Positions 41,545-50,485 of a DNA stretch of 64,000 bases are shown in pieces. A program made the position numbers and the translations under genes. This stretch comes from Morinoia aosen. Taxonomy: Eukaryota > Arthropoda > Malacostraca > Amphipoda > Talitridae. The notes below the pieces were generated by a model. It ran no database searches. It had not been told where the DNA came from and saw only the letters and a list, made by a program, of their open reading frames with translations. The number at the start of each line of letters is the position of its first letter. The first letter of the stretch is position 1. The DNA lies in assembly GCA_030386875.1 (NCBI GenBank), contig JASJYW010000026.1, positions 12,170,246-12,234,245 on the forward strand. Reading direction: 5' to 3'.

Positions 41545-41905
41545 ATTGATATTTCAAAATGGAACTCCTCCTTCAGTTTTGATGCTAGAACAAATGCAAA
41601 GACAGTTTTAGAATCCTTGGAACATTTCTAACAAACTCACATTAAGCTTTTTTTCTATTTCTTATTTGTTCTCTTTTTATATGGGGTCAAAATCGGGAAA
41701 AAATTTCAAATTTTGGGTGCTTTTCATTTATATTGATATTTCAAAATGTAACTCCTCCTTCAGTTTTGATGCTAGAACAAAAGCAAAGACAGTTTTAAAA
41801 TCCTTGGAACATTTCTAACAAACTCACATTGAGCTTTTTTGCCATTCCCTATTTGTTCTCTTTTTATGTGGGGTCAAAATCGGAAAAATTGAAAAAGTTT
41901 GGTCG
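41545..41905 (+). repeat. Tandem ~187-bp duplication inside the DNA transposon
   Basis: Two direct copies, offset 187 bp, each run from a TATTGATATTTC segment through ACTCCTCCTTCAGTTTTG and TTTCTAACAAACTCACATT to ATGGGGTCAAAATCGG or GTGGGGTCAAAATCGG. They differ at scattered sites, so the duplication predates the latest events in this copy or was inherited from the family. Confidence 0.8.
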
Positions 41906-43263
41906 CCTTACCCCCCCCCGGGGAGGGAAAATTATTTTCCGTAGTGCCATAAAATTTTAGGAACGAATAGTCTACCACCTGAGGGTCCTTTTACAACAAA
42001 AACATGCAAAATGACCATGGAATCGACAGCATCTGGCAAGGGCCTGGGATGGTCTCCTTAATCGAGGTGGCAAGGCAACAAGACCGACGAGGAAAAACCA
42101 AGTAATCAAACTTGACGGTTAATTTAGGAAAAACTCAATATAATCATAACAGCCGCCAACGGCGCTATCGTCACTAAAATTACTAATTTTGGATTCAAGT
42201 CGTATTACATGAAGGAGCAGCAACAAGCATTGCAATCAATGCGGCTAACCTGGCTTTCCAGACCAAATTGAAAACACTAACCGCAGCAGGCTGCGTACCT
42301 AACTGTTCGGAGCTGATTTTCACGCTAGAGTTGATCGTAGAAGACGAGACAGGAGTCAAGAAGGCCGGCTCGTGACCTCAGCCGCGGCTCCACGATACTA
42401 ATAGACCAAAAAAATGTACAACCATTAGACCGAATCAAAATTCAAGCACTTACTTACAACCAATGGAACATCATCAATATGAATCATTTACCAGTTATCC
42501 CACCTTACCCTAAAAATTTACAAACCTGAGTTTACAGTGCACCCAGTGTGAAACACGTTTAGGCAGAAGGAAATAATTTAAGAAATCAAGCGGAAATCAG
42601 GAAAAGGCAAATACTCCACGCGGAAAGACAGGAAGGAAAGTCAAAGGTTCAAATGCTCAGAAATGCAAGGAAAAGTAATCGGGAGCAGCCCTCATCCAGG
42701 TCAAGTGAAACCCGTCAATAAGTGAGCCACACCCTATCAACAACAACATCAATTTTGCCTCATAACCAAAGCAGGTAATGTAATTCAATTTGCATGGAGT
42801 ATTTAGAGATTAATCGTAAGCTCCCTAGTAGAGCCAACTAAACACGTAAGGAAAAAAAAGAACCACATTCACTCAAACGTAACGATAGGAGAAAAAGCAG
42901 TTAAGGAAGAAATTAGAAAAACTTTGCCACGTCACTGATGCACCGCCGGCCCGATAGCTCGCTCGAACAGCAGCACAACCCTCCTCGTCCAGAGTCACCA
43001 TTCAGCCCGCGGGACCGACGCCACGTTTCCCAGCATGTTCAAGAACCGGTAAGCCCAAGTAATATGTTCATCACTCGGATAACCAGAGTAATGTTTTAAT
43101 GGTATAAGCTCAAAATTAATTCTAATTCAATGGAAAACAGCCCCCACCCACTTCACTTACAATCTCCAACGAAACAACAGAAGATCTTCAAGCGACATTC
43201 AAACTGACAGGTCGACAGAAAAATGTTACCACAGAAATACTTTTGAGGGATTTTTCCCACACA

Positions 43264-43288
43264 CTCCCGGGGGGCGGGGATAGCGAAT
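43264..43288 (-). other. Polypurine-tract region next to the 3' LTR (atypical)
   Basis: These 25 bases separate the pol stop from the 3' LTR, where the plus-strand primer should lie. On the element's strand only GGGAG directly abuts the LTR, preceded by a C-rich run (CCCCGCCCCCC). A classic purine tract is therefore not seen. Confidence 0.35.
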
Positions 43289-46200
43289 TTATTCGCGCAA
43301 CCTTTGAAGGCAACGAGTGGCTGCAGCTCGTCTGGGACGGCGCTCTGCATCAACGGAGGGCCCACCATCCCGCAAGTTCTGCTCAAGAGGATCACCAGGG
43401 GGAACGCAACTACGCACTTCATCACAATGCAATTCCAAAGGATAAAGAAGCGAAATCGCATATTCCGACAAAGTGCGATCAGATCTGAGCAGCCGCGCCG
43501 AGCGCGCACGCCCGTCATCGCCCCTGAACAATTTAACAACCCTGCCCATTGACCATAAGGGTCTGGGCTTGGTGGGTGAAGCAATCAAGACAAGGTCATC
43601 AATTTTAATTCTATCGTTCCAGTTAGGTTGGTACGAATCAATGTGTCTTTCACGCAAAGAAAGCAAGTATTCACTATAAAACAACTCCTTGAATCTCTCA
43701 AAAGTTTCCTCTCTAATTTCTAAAGTTTTAATAAAAGAATTTCTCGTAGGCTTCTCTATCTCCCCACCAATGTTCCCACCGAACACCAAATGAGAACCCT
43801 GGGCATGGTTAAGAAAAGCATTGGGTGTAACTATTTCACAAGAATCATCTGATGAATATCTGTAAGTTAAGGGTCTCGAATTCACAGCCTCTTGAATGTC
43901 TGTGAGTAAAGTTAACATTTGGAAATATTCGATTCTACTCCTTCCAATAGACTTGTATAAACATTTCTTCACAACACCAATCATCCTCTCCCATATCGCT
44001 CCGTACCAAGCGCTATAGAGGGGGATGCGTACATGCTTCACATTATTCCTAGCTAAGTGTTCAGAGACATCGTCATCTGAAAGAGAATCGTTGAGCAATT
44101 TAGACGCCTGAGAAAAGGTCTGCGCGTTGTCACTGTAGATCCCATCGGGAAGCCCGTACCTGTTAGAAAACCTTATAAAGGCACCAAGAAAAGCAGAAGT
44201 AGTCATGTTCGGCAAAAGTTCCAAGTGCACTGACCGCACACACAAACATGTGAAAATCAATATATACATTTTCACACAATTTTCTCCAAACTTTACATTA
44301 AAGTGGCCAGTGAAATCTATTCCCACATTTAGGAATGGCCGCACCAAGTTTACCCTATCTTGCGGCAAATCCGTAGTTTTCGGATATTTGAAAGGTACTG
44401 CATTAAATATTCGACACATTAAACACTCTTTCAAAATTTCACGAATCAGTGGTCTGCCTTTCGGCAACCAGAATCCCTGGTTGCGCAGGGCGTTCAGGGT
44501 CGAATTTAATCCTAAATGCTTACAACGTTCATGACAGTCTATTATTATTACCTTCGTCAAAAAACTGTACTTCGATAGTAACATGGGATTCGCTATCCCA
44601 TAAGGAATGTGAGGGCACTTGTTGAGTCGACCATGAGATCGAATGATTCCGTCTTCGTCCAGAAACAAATTTAAGTCTTTTACTAATTGTGGAATGGCAT
44701 TGGCTACACCATTACCGTACAAATGTGCAAGTTCCTCTGGGAAATTCACGCTTTGTTCAATTTTAACCCAATGATGCTTGGCTTCATTCAAACAATTTAA
44801 ACGGGAAGAATTCACCCCTTTCTTGGCAAAGAACTTGAACAAATTAGCAGTTACTCTCATCAACTTATTTAATTTCGAAAATTTATCTGAAGAAAAAACT
44901 GGCATTACACCATTTGCTTGACCCAGCCTTGTTGCGCACGTAATCAAAGGTTTATTAGCTTTGGAGACACAACCTAACGCATCCTCTGGCCACTGTATTG
45001 GCCAGTTCAAAAAACTTGGCCCGTGCAGCCAGAAGTCAAGTTTTTTCTGAAACTCACGGAATGACAGACCACGAGTAACCAAATCTGCAGGGTTTTCCTG
45101 CAACGTCACGTACCTGAAAATGCATTCAATGTTAAAGTCTGCTTTTAAAGAGTTCACATACTGACAGATGTCTTTGATTCGATTTTTGGCAAATAAATTT
45201 TTAGTTTTCACGGTTTTATTCAAAATCCACGAGAGAACAATTTGTGAATCTATAGCAATTGTCAAAATTTTTACGTCAACTCTGTCTAATGATTTAAGCA
45301 AATTCAAAGTGGATTTCAGAGCAATATAAGCTGCAAGTAACTCTAATGTCGGAAGACTTTTAGTCTTCAACGGCGCAACCTTCGTCCTACTAAACAACAA
45401 TGTAGGTTGCTTCACATTTTCAAAAACGGTATAAAGACAAAACCCGTAATTTGCTGTAGATGCATCTGTGAAAATTACAAAATCTACCTCCCCGGTGTCA
45501 CAAGCCTTGCGTGGAAAGTTAAGAGTGTTCAGCTCATTAAGATCCCCCTGCAAGGCACACCAATCTTTGCTAAGATTCTCCGGCAGTGGATCGTCCCACT
45601 CCAGCCGAGCTCTCCACATCTCCCTCATCAAAGTCTTGCCCCTGACTGTGACCGGTGACACCAACCTCAGCGGATCGAAACATCCTGCCATGCGAAACAG
45701 CAACTTACGCTTTGTTACGCATTCCAACACGGGTTGACTTTCCAAATTCAGTGCGAAACTATCGGCATTTTTGTCGTACCTATAACCCAACACCATTTCA
45801 TAAGGTTCCTCATGACTCACACCTGTCTCTTCTCTTTCGAAAACTTGTTGCAACTGTTTACTATTGGACGACCATGATCGCAACTCTAAACCAGCAGTTT
45901 TCAGCCGTTGGCACGCAGTGTAATAAAGTTCACGCAACTGTTCCGGATCGGAACCCGTCATGTAAAGATTATCCACGTACATCCTGTTCACGAGAAAATA
46001 GCTGCACAAATCATTTTCATACTGCTGAACATGTTTCCTTATTACATAATTTAGAATGAACGGGCTCGTCACGAATCCAAAAACTATGGTCGTGTACCTA
46101 TATGCAACCATCTTTCCATTCTTCTGCCATAAAATGCAAAATCTATTTCTATCGCTTTCATTAGCCAACTTTATTTGCAAATAGGCTTTTCGAATATCCC

Positions 46201-47143
46201 CGAGAACCAAATAGTCGTCCTGTCTGACACCAATGAGCAAAGTAAAGAGATTTCTCATTAAATCTACTCCAGAGAAAGCGGCCTCATTTAATGATGGTCG
46301 ATTCCCTAATTTCACACTGCAATTCAATACCGGCCTCACCTTAGTAGTACAAGTAGGGTCGGTCTTTACCACTTCTCTATGGGGTATAAATATTCTCTTT
46401 TGTGCACAGTCTAACGTTATTTCTTCAATCACACCCTCTCGCAACTGCTGTTGGAACACATCGTCGTACAAATCATACAAGTTTTTCTTTCTTAGCCTAT
46501 CAACAACTCTTGTCAACACTGCTCGGGCAACCTTAAAATTGTCCGGGACATTTTTTATGTTATCGTGCCAGACAAGTCTGACATGGTACTTGCCATCTCG
46601 GTGCTCAATACCTGCATCAAATTCAGCTATTTTCTGTTCATCTTCGTTACTGAGCACCTCGTCCGTCAGGCCAATAGAATCTAACTTGAACATCCTGTCC
46701 AAATTTCCTTCCACCTGGCTCGACTCTATCACACTACCGACTGGATCAATTGTGCAAGGACAAGGGTCTAGGACATAATTTATGGCAGATTCTTGAATGG
46801 CGCTTTCAGAATGCAACTTACGGTACATCTCAAGTGACTCCCTCCTACTCAAAAAATGGTCAACATTGCCCATAGGAATTATTTTTTGATTGAACAGAAA
46901 TGCAGAGCCCTTCATACAGGGCACCACAGAGAATTCAGCACAACATTGTATTAAATCGATGCCCAGTATGCCATCTAGACTCACCATATCCGTCTCTAAG
47001 TTTGCCTCAAAAGAGGTGTCAGCCAAAGGGAAACTTTTTGCCACGTTGGAAAGTGCTTTATGCAAGCAATTAATTTGGAACGTCATTTCGAACTTCCCGT
47101 CTACTAAAATGGGAGCCTGAAGAAGCTTTTTTCCATCTAACAT
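43289..47143 (-). CDS. pol: BEL/Pao Pol: protease C-terminal part, RT, RNase H, integrase
   Basis: An uninterrupted frame of 1,284 codons. Residues 1-90 are the C-terminal part of the aspartic protease (GILGIDLI at 58-65). The RT has GDIRKAY (first catalytic Asp about 316), FGFVTSPF and an active-site box YVDN at 389-392, with Asn in place of the usual second Asp. A Pao-type linker (VLGYRYD, then AGCFDPL) leads to RNase H with Asp560, Glu601, Asp632 and Asp687. The integrase has an H2C2 finger (His871, His876, Cys907, Cys910) and the D,D,E residues Asp943, Asp1005 and Glu1052, then a C-terminal domain (about 1172-1240) ending near LLYPLEL. The frame is open upstream of this ATG to a TGA at 47186-47188, and the protease active site lies in another frame, so this ATG is probably internal, not a true start. 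All catalytic domains look intact. The last ~45 residues are Arg- and Pro-rich and unrecognised. Confidence 0.95.
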   Translation of the reverse strand: MLDGKKLLQAPILVDGKFEMTFQINCLHKALSNVAKSFPLADTSFEANLETDMVSLDGILGIDLIQCCAEFSVVPCMKGSAFLFNQKIIPMGNVDHFLSRRESLEMYRKLHSESAIQESAINYVLDPCPCTIDPVGSVIESSQVEGNLDRMFKLDSIGLTDEVLSNEDEQKIAEFDAGIEHRDGKYHVRLVWHDNIKNVPDNFKVARAVLTRVVDRLRKKNLYDLYDDVFQQQLREGVIEEITLDCAQKRIFIPHREVVKTDPTCTTKVRPVLNCSVKLGNRPSLNEAAFSGVDLMRNLFTLLIGVRQDDYLVLGDIRKAYLQIKLANESDRNRFCILWQKNGKMVAYRYTTIVFGFVTSPFILNYVIRKHVQQYENDLCSYFLVNRMYVDNLYMTGSDPEQLRELYYTACQRLKTAGLELRSWSSNSKQLQQVFEREETGVSHEEPYEMVLGYRYDKNADSFALNLESQPVLECVTKRKLLFRMAGCFDPLRLVSPVTVRGKTLMREMWRARLEWDDPLPENLSKDWCALQGDLNELNTLNFPRKACDTGEVDFVIFTDASTANYGFCLYTVFENVKQPTLLFSRTKVAPLKTKSLPTLELLAAYIALKSTLNLLKSLDRVDVKILTIAIDSQIVLSWILNKTVKTKNLFAKNRIKDICQYVNSLKADFNIECIFRYVTLQENPADLVTRGLSFREFQKKLDFWLHGPSFLNWPIQWPEDALGCVSKANKPLITCATRLGQANGVMPVFSSDKFSKLNKLMRVTANLFKFFAKKGVNSSRLNCLNEAKHHWVKIEQSVNFPEELAHLYGNGVANAIPQLVKDLNLFLDEDGIIRSHGRLNKCPHIPYGIANPMLLSKYSFLTKVIIIDCHERCKHLGLNSTLNALRNQGFWLPKGRPLIREILKECLMCRIFNAVPFKYPKTTDLPQDRVNLVRPFLNVGIDFTGHFNVKFGENCVKMYILIFTCLCVRSVHLELLPNMTTSAFLGAFIRFSNRYGLPDGIYSDNAQTFSQASKLLNDSLSDDDVSEHLARNNVKHVRIPLYSAWYGAIWERMIGVVKKCLYKSIGRSRIEYFQMLTLLTDIQEAVNSRPLTYRYSSDDSCEIVTPNAFLNHAQGSHLVFGGNIGGEIEKPTRNSFIKTLEIREETFERFKELFYSEYLLSLRERHIDSYQPNWNDRIKIDDLVLIASPTKPRPLWSMGRVVKLFRGDDGRARSARLLRSDRTLSEYAISLLYPLELHCDEVRSCVPPGDPLEQNLRDGGPSVDAERRPRRAAATRCLQRLRE

Positions 47144-47420
47144 GTCTACACACAGACTTACTTCTGCGAATTCCCGTACCCTTTCTCAAAAAGGAATTCA
47201 CCGTAAACACGGAAGTCTTAAGGTCTTTAGGAAAAGAAATTCTGTGGAGAACATTATGCGACACATACGACCTCTGTGATCCAGTGTCGACAAGAAAGCG
47301 AACCCTTGTTACTCTGCCACCTTTACTCACTGGCAATGTCACTGTAGGCAAAATGTATCCAGATCTTACATCAGATGCAGAATTTAAACAATAATTCGCC
47401 TGAACACCCTGCACGGCACC
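47070..47420 (-). CDS. BEL/Pao aspartic protease, N-terminal part with the active site
   Basis: This frame follows Gag directly, in the same phase, separated only by the TGA at 47421-47423. It holds VRFLVDTGSQRSYVS, with the catalytic DTG encoded at 47288-47280, the form typical of retropepsins in BEL/Pao (DUF1758-like). The rest of the protease fold, with GILGID, is in the pol frame, one base out of step. The switch must fall between the pol-frame TGA at 47186-47188 and the end of this frame at 47070, most likely near 47150-47185; codons after that point here read as basic nonsense (GIRRSKSVCRHVRWKK). Moving from this frame to pol needs a +1 shift. It may be a mutation, a sequence error or a programmed frameshift; the sequence alone does not decide. 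Confidence 0.8.
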   Translation of the reverse strand, partial: GAVQGVQANYCLNSASDVRSGYILPTVTLPVSKGGRVTRVRFLVDTGSQRSYVSHNVLHRISFPKDLKTSVFTVNSFLRKGTGIRRSKSVCRHVRWKKASSGSHFSRREVRNDVPN

Positions 47421-48626
47421 TCAACACATTGCAGCAACATGATTTTTTTGCTTGCAAAATTTGCATTCAAAATCCAACCTAGCCACACAATTATCAGTGG
47501 CATGCTCAGCACTGGTGCAGTGTTGACATATCTTTAGCTCTGTGCATCGGTCCATCCTACTCTGATAAGAGGGGTATGCAGAACACTGCAGCATACTGTG
47601 ACTGCGACTAAAACAGAACTTGCACGCTTTGCGTTCGGGAAACGTTACTGCAGGGTTTGTAAACACTTGAGCTGGGCGTGAAGGTGCCGTCTTTTCCGAT
47701 CTACCAAATTCATTATGGCCACTTAAATCTCTTTCTGATGCTACGCGCAAATTCAATGTGGCAATTACCTCTAGGTATTTATCAAAAATTTGCTCAAGAG
47801 ACGGAAAGTTCGTGTTGAGCTTTCTAGCTAACTCTTGCTTGAAAAGCATGGGCAACCTCGAAAAGACCAAATGACATACAATGGTTTTACCTGCATTTTC
47901 TGCCGAAATGTCACATCCAAACGTGTTCAAAACAGAAATCAACCCCCTAACTTCACCAAGAAATACCTTTACCTCAACGAAAGACCTATTGTACTTGCAT
48001 TTCAGATTCAACAATTTTAAACACAACCCATTCACCAAGGCACCCCTATCCAAAAACTCCCGTTCGAGCAATGCAAGAGCCGCGTCATAATTTTCATCGT
48101 TTATGGTTAAATGATCAACTAATTTAGCGGCATAACCTGCTGAGAAACTTCGCAAGTATGTGAGTTTTGCGGATGGTGACAACGTCCTACGATAACCAAT
48201 GGCATTATTGAACTGCACCATGAATGCATGGTACTTCAAATGATCTCCATCATCGCCTCTGAAGGCTTCTATCTTCAGTTGAGGCAATTTAACCTCCTTG
48301 TGCAAGGTCACAGGCGCGTCAAAGCTCCTACTGGAATTCACCTTATCCTCACTCAACTGGTCAAGGGCCACATCGATTTCTACGCTATAAGCTAACTGTT
48401 CTTCCACTTCTTTATTCAACTCTTCATCAGTACACTTACCTTCAATCATGTTGTTAGCCACCTGTTCATCCCACTGCCTGACTTGCTCCAGGTTCCTCCT
48501 CACGAGTGCTCGATGCGCGTCCGCTTCTGAAGTGTTGCCCGCGTCGAGCGCTTCTCTCGCCTTCCTCAGTCCCAAGGTTATTTTCCGTTTGTACACCCCA
48601 CGCTTTTGAGCCAAGGATTCATCCAT
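47421..48626 (-). CDS. gag: BEL/Pao Gag with three CCHC zinc knuckles
   Basis: This is the structural nucleocapsid polyprotein. The frame opens at 48671, but the first 15 codons (MFLFVLFATCPFTAK) look like leader; the second ATG at 48626 (MDESLAQKRGVYKRK) is the preferred start, giving 401 residues. Numbered from the longer start, 20-110 is charged and probably helical. LPQLKIEAFRGDDGD at 129-143 followed by an aromatic-rich stretch matches the BEL/Pao Gag core (DUF1759-like). Three knuckles of pattern C-x2-C-x4-H-x4-C lie at 350-363, 382-395 and 403-416. The protein ends on the last Cys of the third knuckle, where a TGA (47421-47423) interrupts an otherwise continuous frame into the protease. 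BEL/Pao elements normally encode one Gag-Pol polyprotein, so readthrough or a nonsense mutation is implied. Confidence 0.93.
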   Translation of the reverse strand: MDESLAQKRGVYKRKITLGLRKAREALDAGNTSEADAHRALVRRNLEQVRQWDEQVANNMIEGKCTDEELNKEVEEQLAYSVEIDVALDQLSEDKVNSSRSFDAPVTLHKEVKLPQLKIEAFRGDDGDHLKYHAFMVQFNNAIGYRRTLSPSAKLTYLRSFSAGYAAKLVDHLTINDENYDAALALLEREFLDRGALVNGLCLKLLNLKCKYNRSFVEVKVFLGEVRGLISVLNTFGCDISAENAGKTIVCHLVFSRLPMLFKQELARKLNTNFPSLEQIFDKYLEVIATLNLRVASERDLSGHNEFGRSEKTAPSRPAQVFTNPAVTFPERKACKFCFSRSHSMLQCSAYPSYQSRMDRCTELKICQHCTSAEHATDNCVARLDFECKFCKQKNHVAAMC

Positions 48627-48828
48627 CTTAGCTGTAAATGGGCAAGTTGCAAACAAAACAAACAAAAACAAACACGCAGGAGCACCGGCTGTAGAGGACT
48701 ATGACCGAAGCTGGAAAAGAGTGATTAATACACAAATATTACTAATACCCCCCTAACCTATTCAGTGAGGAAACACCAATGAGAGATCCAAGAACTTGTG
48801 AAAAAATAATTGTAAACTCAGTATTACT
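48627..48828 (-). other. Element leader with primer-binding region
   Basis: About 200 bp lie between the 5' LTR and the preferred gag start. The reverse-transcription primer should anneal just inside the LTR, but the first bases on the element's strand (AGTAATACTGAG) do not start with TGG. The nearest TGG-led candidates are TGGATCTCTCA and TGGTGTTTCCTC, about 38-63 bases inside the LTR; neither is assigned to a tRNA here. Confidence 0.4.
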
Positions 48829-50485
48829 TGTATGGAAATTTCTTCCACACAATCGTTCGATAAGGAAACAAGTCAACTGTAAGCTTATTATTTAATCGAA
48901 GGGAACTTTTCAACAAGATGGTTGTCAGCACAACTGAGCTTCCAACCAACCAAACAACTCGTTTAAACTTTTAATATTTTAAGGGATTTAATTTATTAAG
49001 CTTTCCTTAAACTTCCGTAGGTGTGAATTAAAAACGTTAAAATGGGAAACACGGGCGTACGGCTCGACAAGGTCCGAAAGACCCGGACAGAACATCGAGC
49101 GGGCTCCGCTGATATAGCAGTGCCTCCAGTCCCCCAGAGTCGCAAGACGCCCGAAAGTAAGTTTCAGATGGAGAACAGGCAAGGCTGCATAAACAGGCCC
49201 GCCCCAAGGTGGACCGAGCTTGCCCCGGACTCCGGCGGGCGCTGGCCAACACCACTTCTCGAGCTGTGGGCAGAGCGGCGTTAATCGAGGTGGCAAGGCA
49301 ACAAGACCGACGAGGAAAAACAAAGTAATCAAACTTGACGGTTAATATAGGAAAAACTCAATATGATCATAACAGCCGCCAACGGCGCTATCGTCACTAA
49401 AATTACTAATTTTGGATTCAAGTCGTATTACATGAAGGAGCAGCAACAAGCATTGCAATCAATGCGGCTAACCTGGCTTTCCAGACCAAATTGAAAACAC
49501 TAACCGCAGCAGGCTGCGTACCTAACTGTTCGGAGTTAATTTTCACGCTAGAGTTGATCGTAGAAGACGAGACAGGAGACAAGAAGCCGGCTCGTGACCT
49601 CAGCCGCGGCTCCACGATACTAATAGACAAAAAAAAATGTACAACCATTAGACCGAATCAAAATTCAAGCACTTACGAACAACCAATGGAACATCATCAA
49701 TATGAATCATTTACCAGTTATCCCACCTTACCCTAAAAATTTACAAACCTGAGTTTACAGTGCACCCAGTGTGAAACACGTTTAGGCAGAAGGAAATAAT
49801 TTAAGAAATCAAGCGGAAATCAGGAAAAGGCAAATACTCCACGCGGAAAGACAGGAAGGAAAGTCAAAGGTTCAAATGCTCAGAAATGCAAGGAAAAGTA
49901 ATCGGGAGCAGCCCTCATCCAGGTCAAGTGAAACCCGTCAATAAGTGAGCCACACCCTATCAACAACAACATCAATTTTGCCTCATAACCAAAGCAGGTA
50001 ATGTAATTCAATTTGCATGGAGTATTTAGAGGTTAATCGTAAGCTCCCTAGTAGAGCCAACTAAACACGTAAGGAAAAAAAGAACCACATTCACTCAAAC
50101 GTAACGATAGGAGAAAAAGCAGTTAAGGAAGAAATTAGAAAAACTTTGCCACGTCACTGATGCACCGCCGGCCCGATAGTTCGCTCGAACAGCAGCACAA
50201 CCCTCCTCGTCCAGAGTCACCATTCAGCCAGCGGGACCGACGCCACGTTTCCCAGCATGTTCAAGAACCGGTAAGCCCAAGTAACATGTTCATCACTCGG
50301 ATAACCAGAGTAATGTTTTAATGGTATAAGCTCAAAATTAATTCTAATTCAATGGAAAACAGCCCCCACCCACTTCACTTACAATCTCCAACGAAACAAC
50401 AGAAGATCTTCAAGCGACATTCAAACTGACAGGTCGACAGAAAAATGTTACCACAGAAATACTTTTGGGGGATTTTTCCCACACA
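48829..50485 (-). repeat. 5' LTR of the BEL/Pao element (1,657 bp, intact)
   Basis: On the plus strand it runs from TGTATGGAAATTTC to CCCACACA, collinear with 40277-43263 minus the nested transposon. Hand alignment shows about 18 substitutions and a few 1-4-base indels. It lies upstream of gag on the minus strand, so it is the promoter-bearing copy. At about 1.66 kb it is long for a BEL/Pao LTR. Short open frames inside it are not supported as genes. Confidence 0.93.
48992..49120 (-). promoter_or_regulatory. Possible TATA box and poly(A) signal of the 5' LTR
   Basis: On the element's strand a TATA-like CTATATCAG lies at about 49111-49118, and AATAAA lies about 115 bases downstream at 48992-48997. 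If real, U3 would be about 1.37 kb and transcription would start near 49090. Evidence is limited to short motifs conserved in both LTRs. Confidence 0.3.

Larger units (their letters stand above)
40725..42061. mobile_element. Non-autonomous DNA transposon (MITE-like) with TTAA target duplication
   Basis: An insertion of 1,329 bp (40729-42057) splits the left LTR; the uninterrupted right LTR at about 49281-49284 gives the empty site with one TTAA. TTAA flanks both ends (40725-40728, 42058-42061). The ends are an imperfect inverted repeat: GGAAACCATC at the left and the complement of GGAGACCATC at the right (9 of 10). A TTAA duplication is the piggyBac signature, but because TTAA is palindromic a TA duplication with ends starting AGG (Tc1/mariner style) fits equally well. 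It has no transposase frame. The body is A/T-rich, with a long A run at about 41351, a C run at about 41910 and internal repeats. Confidence 0.85.
40277..43263 (-). repeat. 3' LTR of the BEL/Pao element, split by a DNA transposon
   Basis: On the plus strand it runs from TGTAAATTTC to CCCACACA. It is collinear with the right LTR except for a foreign insertion at 40729-42057. Without the insertion and its extra TTAA it is about 1,654 bp, against 1,657 bp for the right LTR. It lacks four bases (TGGA) that the right LTR has next to its terminal TGTA. Because the element reads on the minus strand, this left copy is the 3' LTR. Short open frames inside it recur in both LTRs, show no recognisable domain and are not called. 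Confidence 0.93.
40277..50485 (-). mobile_element. BEL/Pao LTR retrotransposon, near full length, nested in satellite
   Basis: The element of about 10.2 kb (about 8.9 kb without its own nested insertion) begins TG and ends CA. It has long LTRs and a central gag-pro-pol region read on the minus strand. The domain order Gag, aspartic protease, RT, RNase H, H2C2 finger, DDE integrase places it in BEL/Pao. The satellite resumes on the right in phase with the left flank, so this is a clean insertion into a monomer. Target duplication is ATTTA (40272-40276) against GTTTA (50486-50490), one mismatch. The hand-counted LTR difference is about 18 substitutions in about 1.65 kb, so it is a fairly recent insertion. 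An in-frame stop and a frame change interrupt the polyprotein, so this copy may be non-autonomous. Confidence 0.95.

Noticed and set aside
43153-43584. 143-codon minus-strand frame across the pol end and 3' LTR
   Set aside because: It overlaps pol in another frame and crosses the LTR border; no domain is visible.
46233-46778. 181-codon plus-strand frame opposite pol
   Set aside because: It is antisense to a well-supported pol; composition and absence of motifs mark it as a shadow.
40277-50485. Intact infectious retrovirus with an envelope gene
   Set aside because: Only about 25 bases lie between the pol stop and the 3' LTR, so there is no room for an envelope gene, and the polyprotein is interrupted twice.
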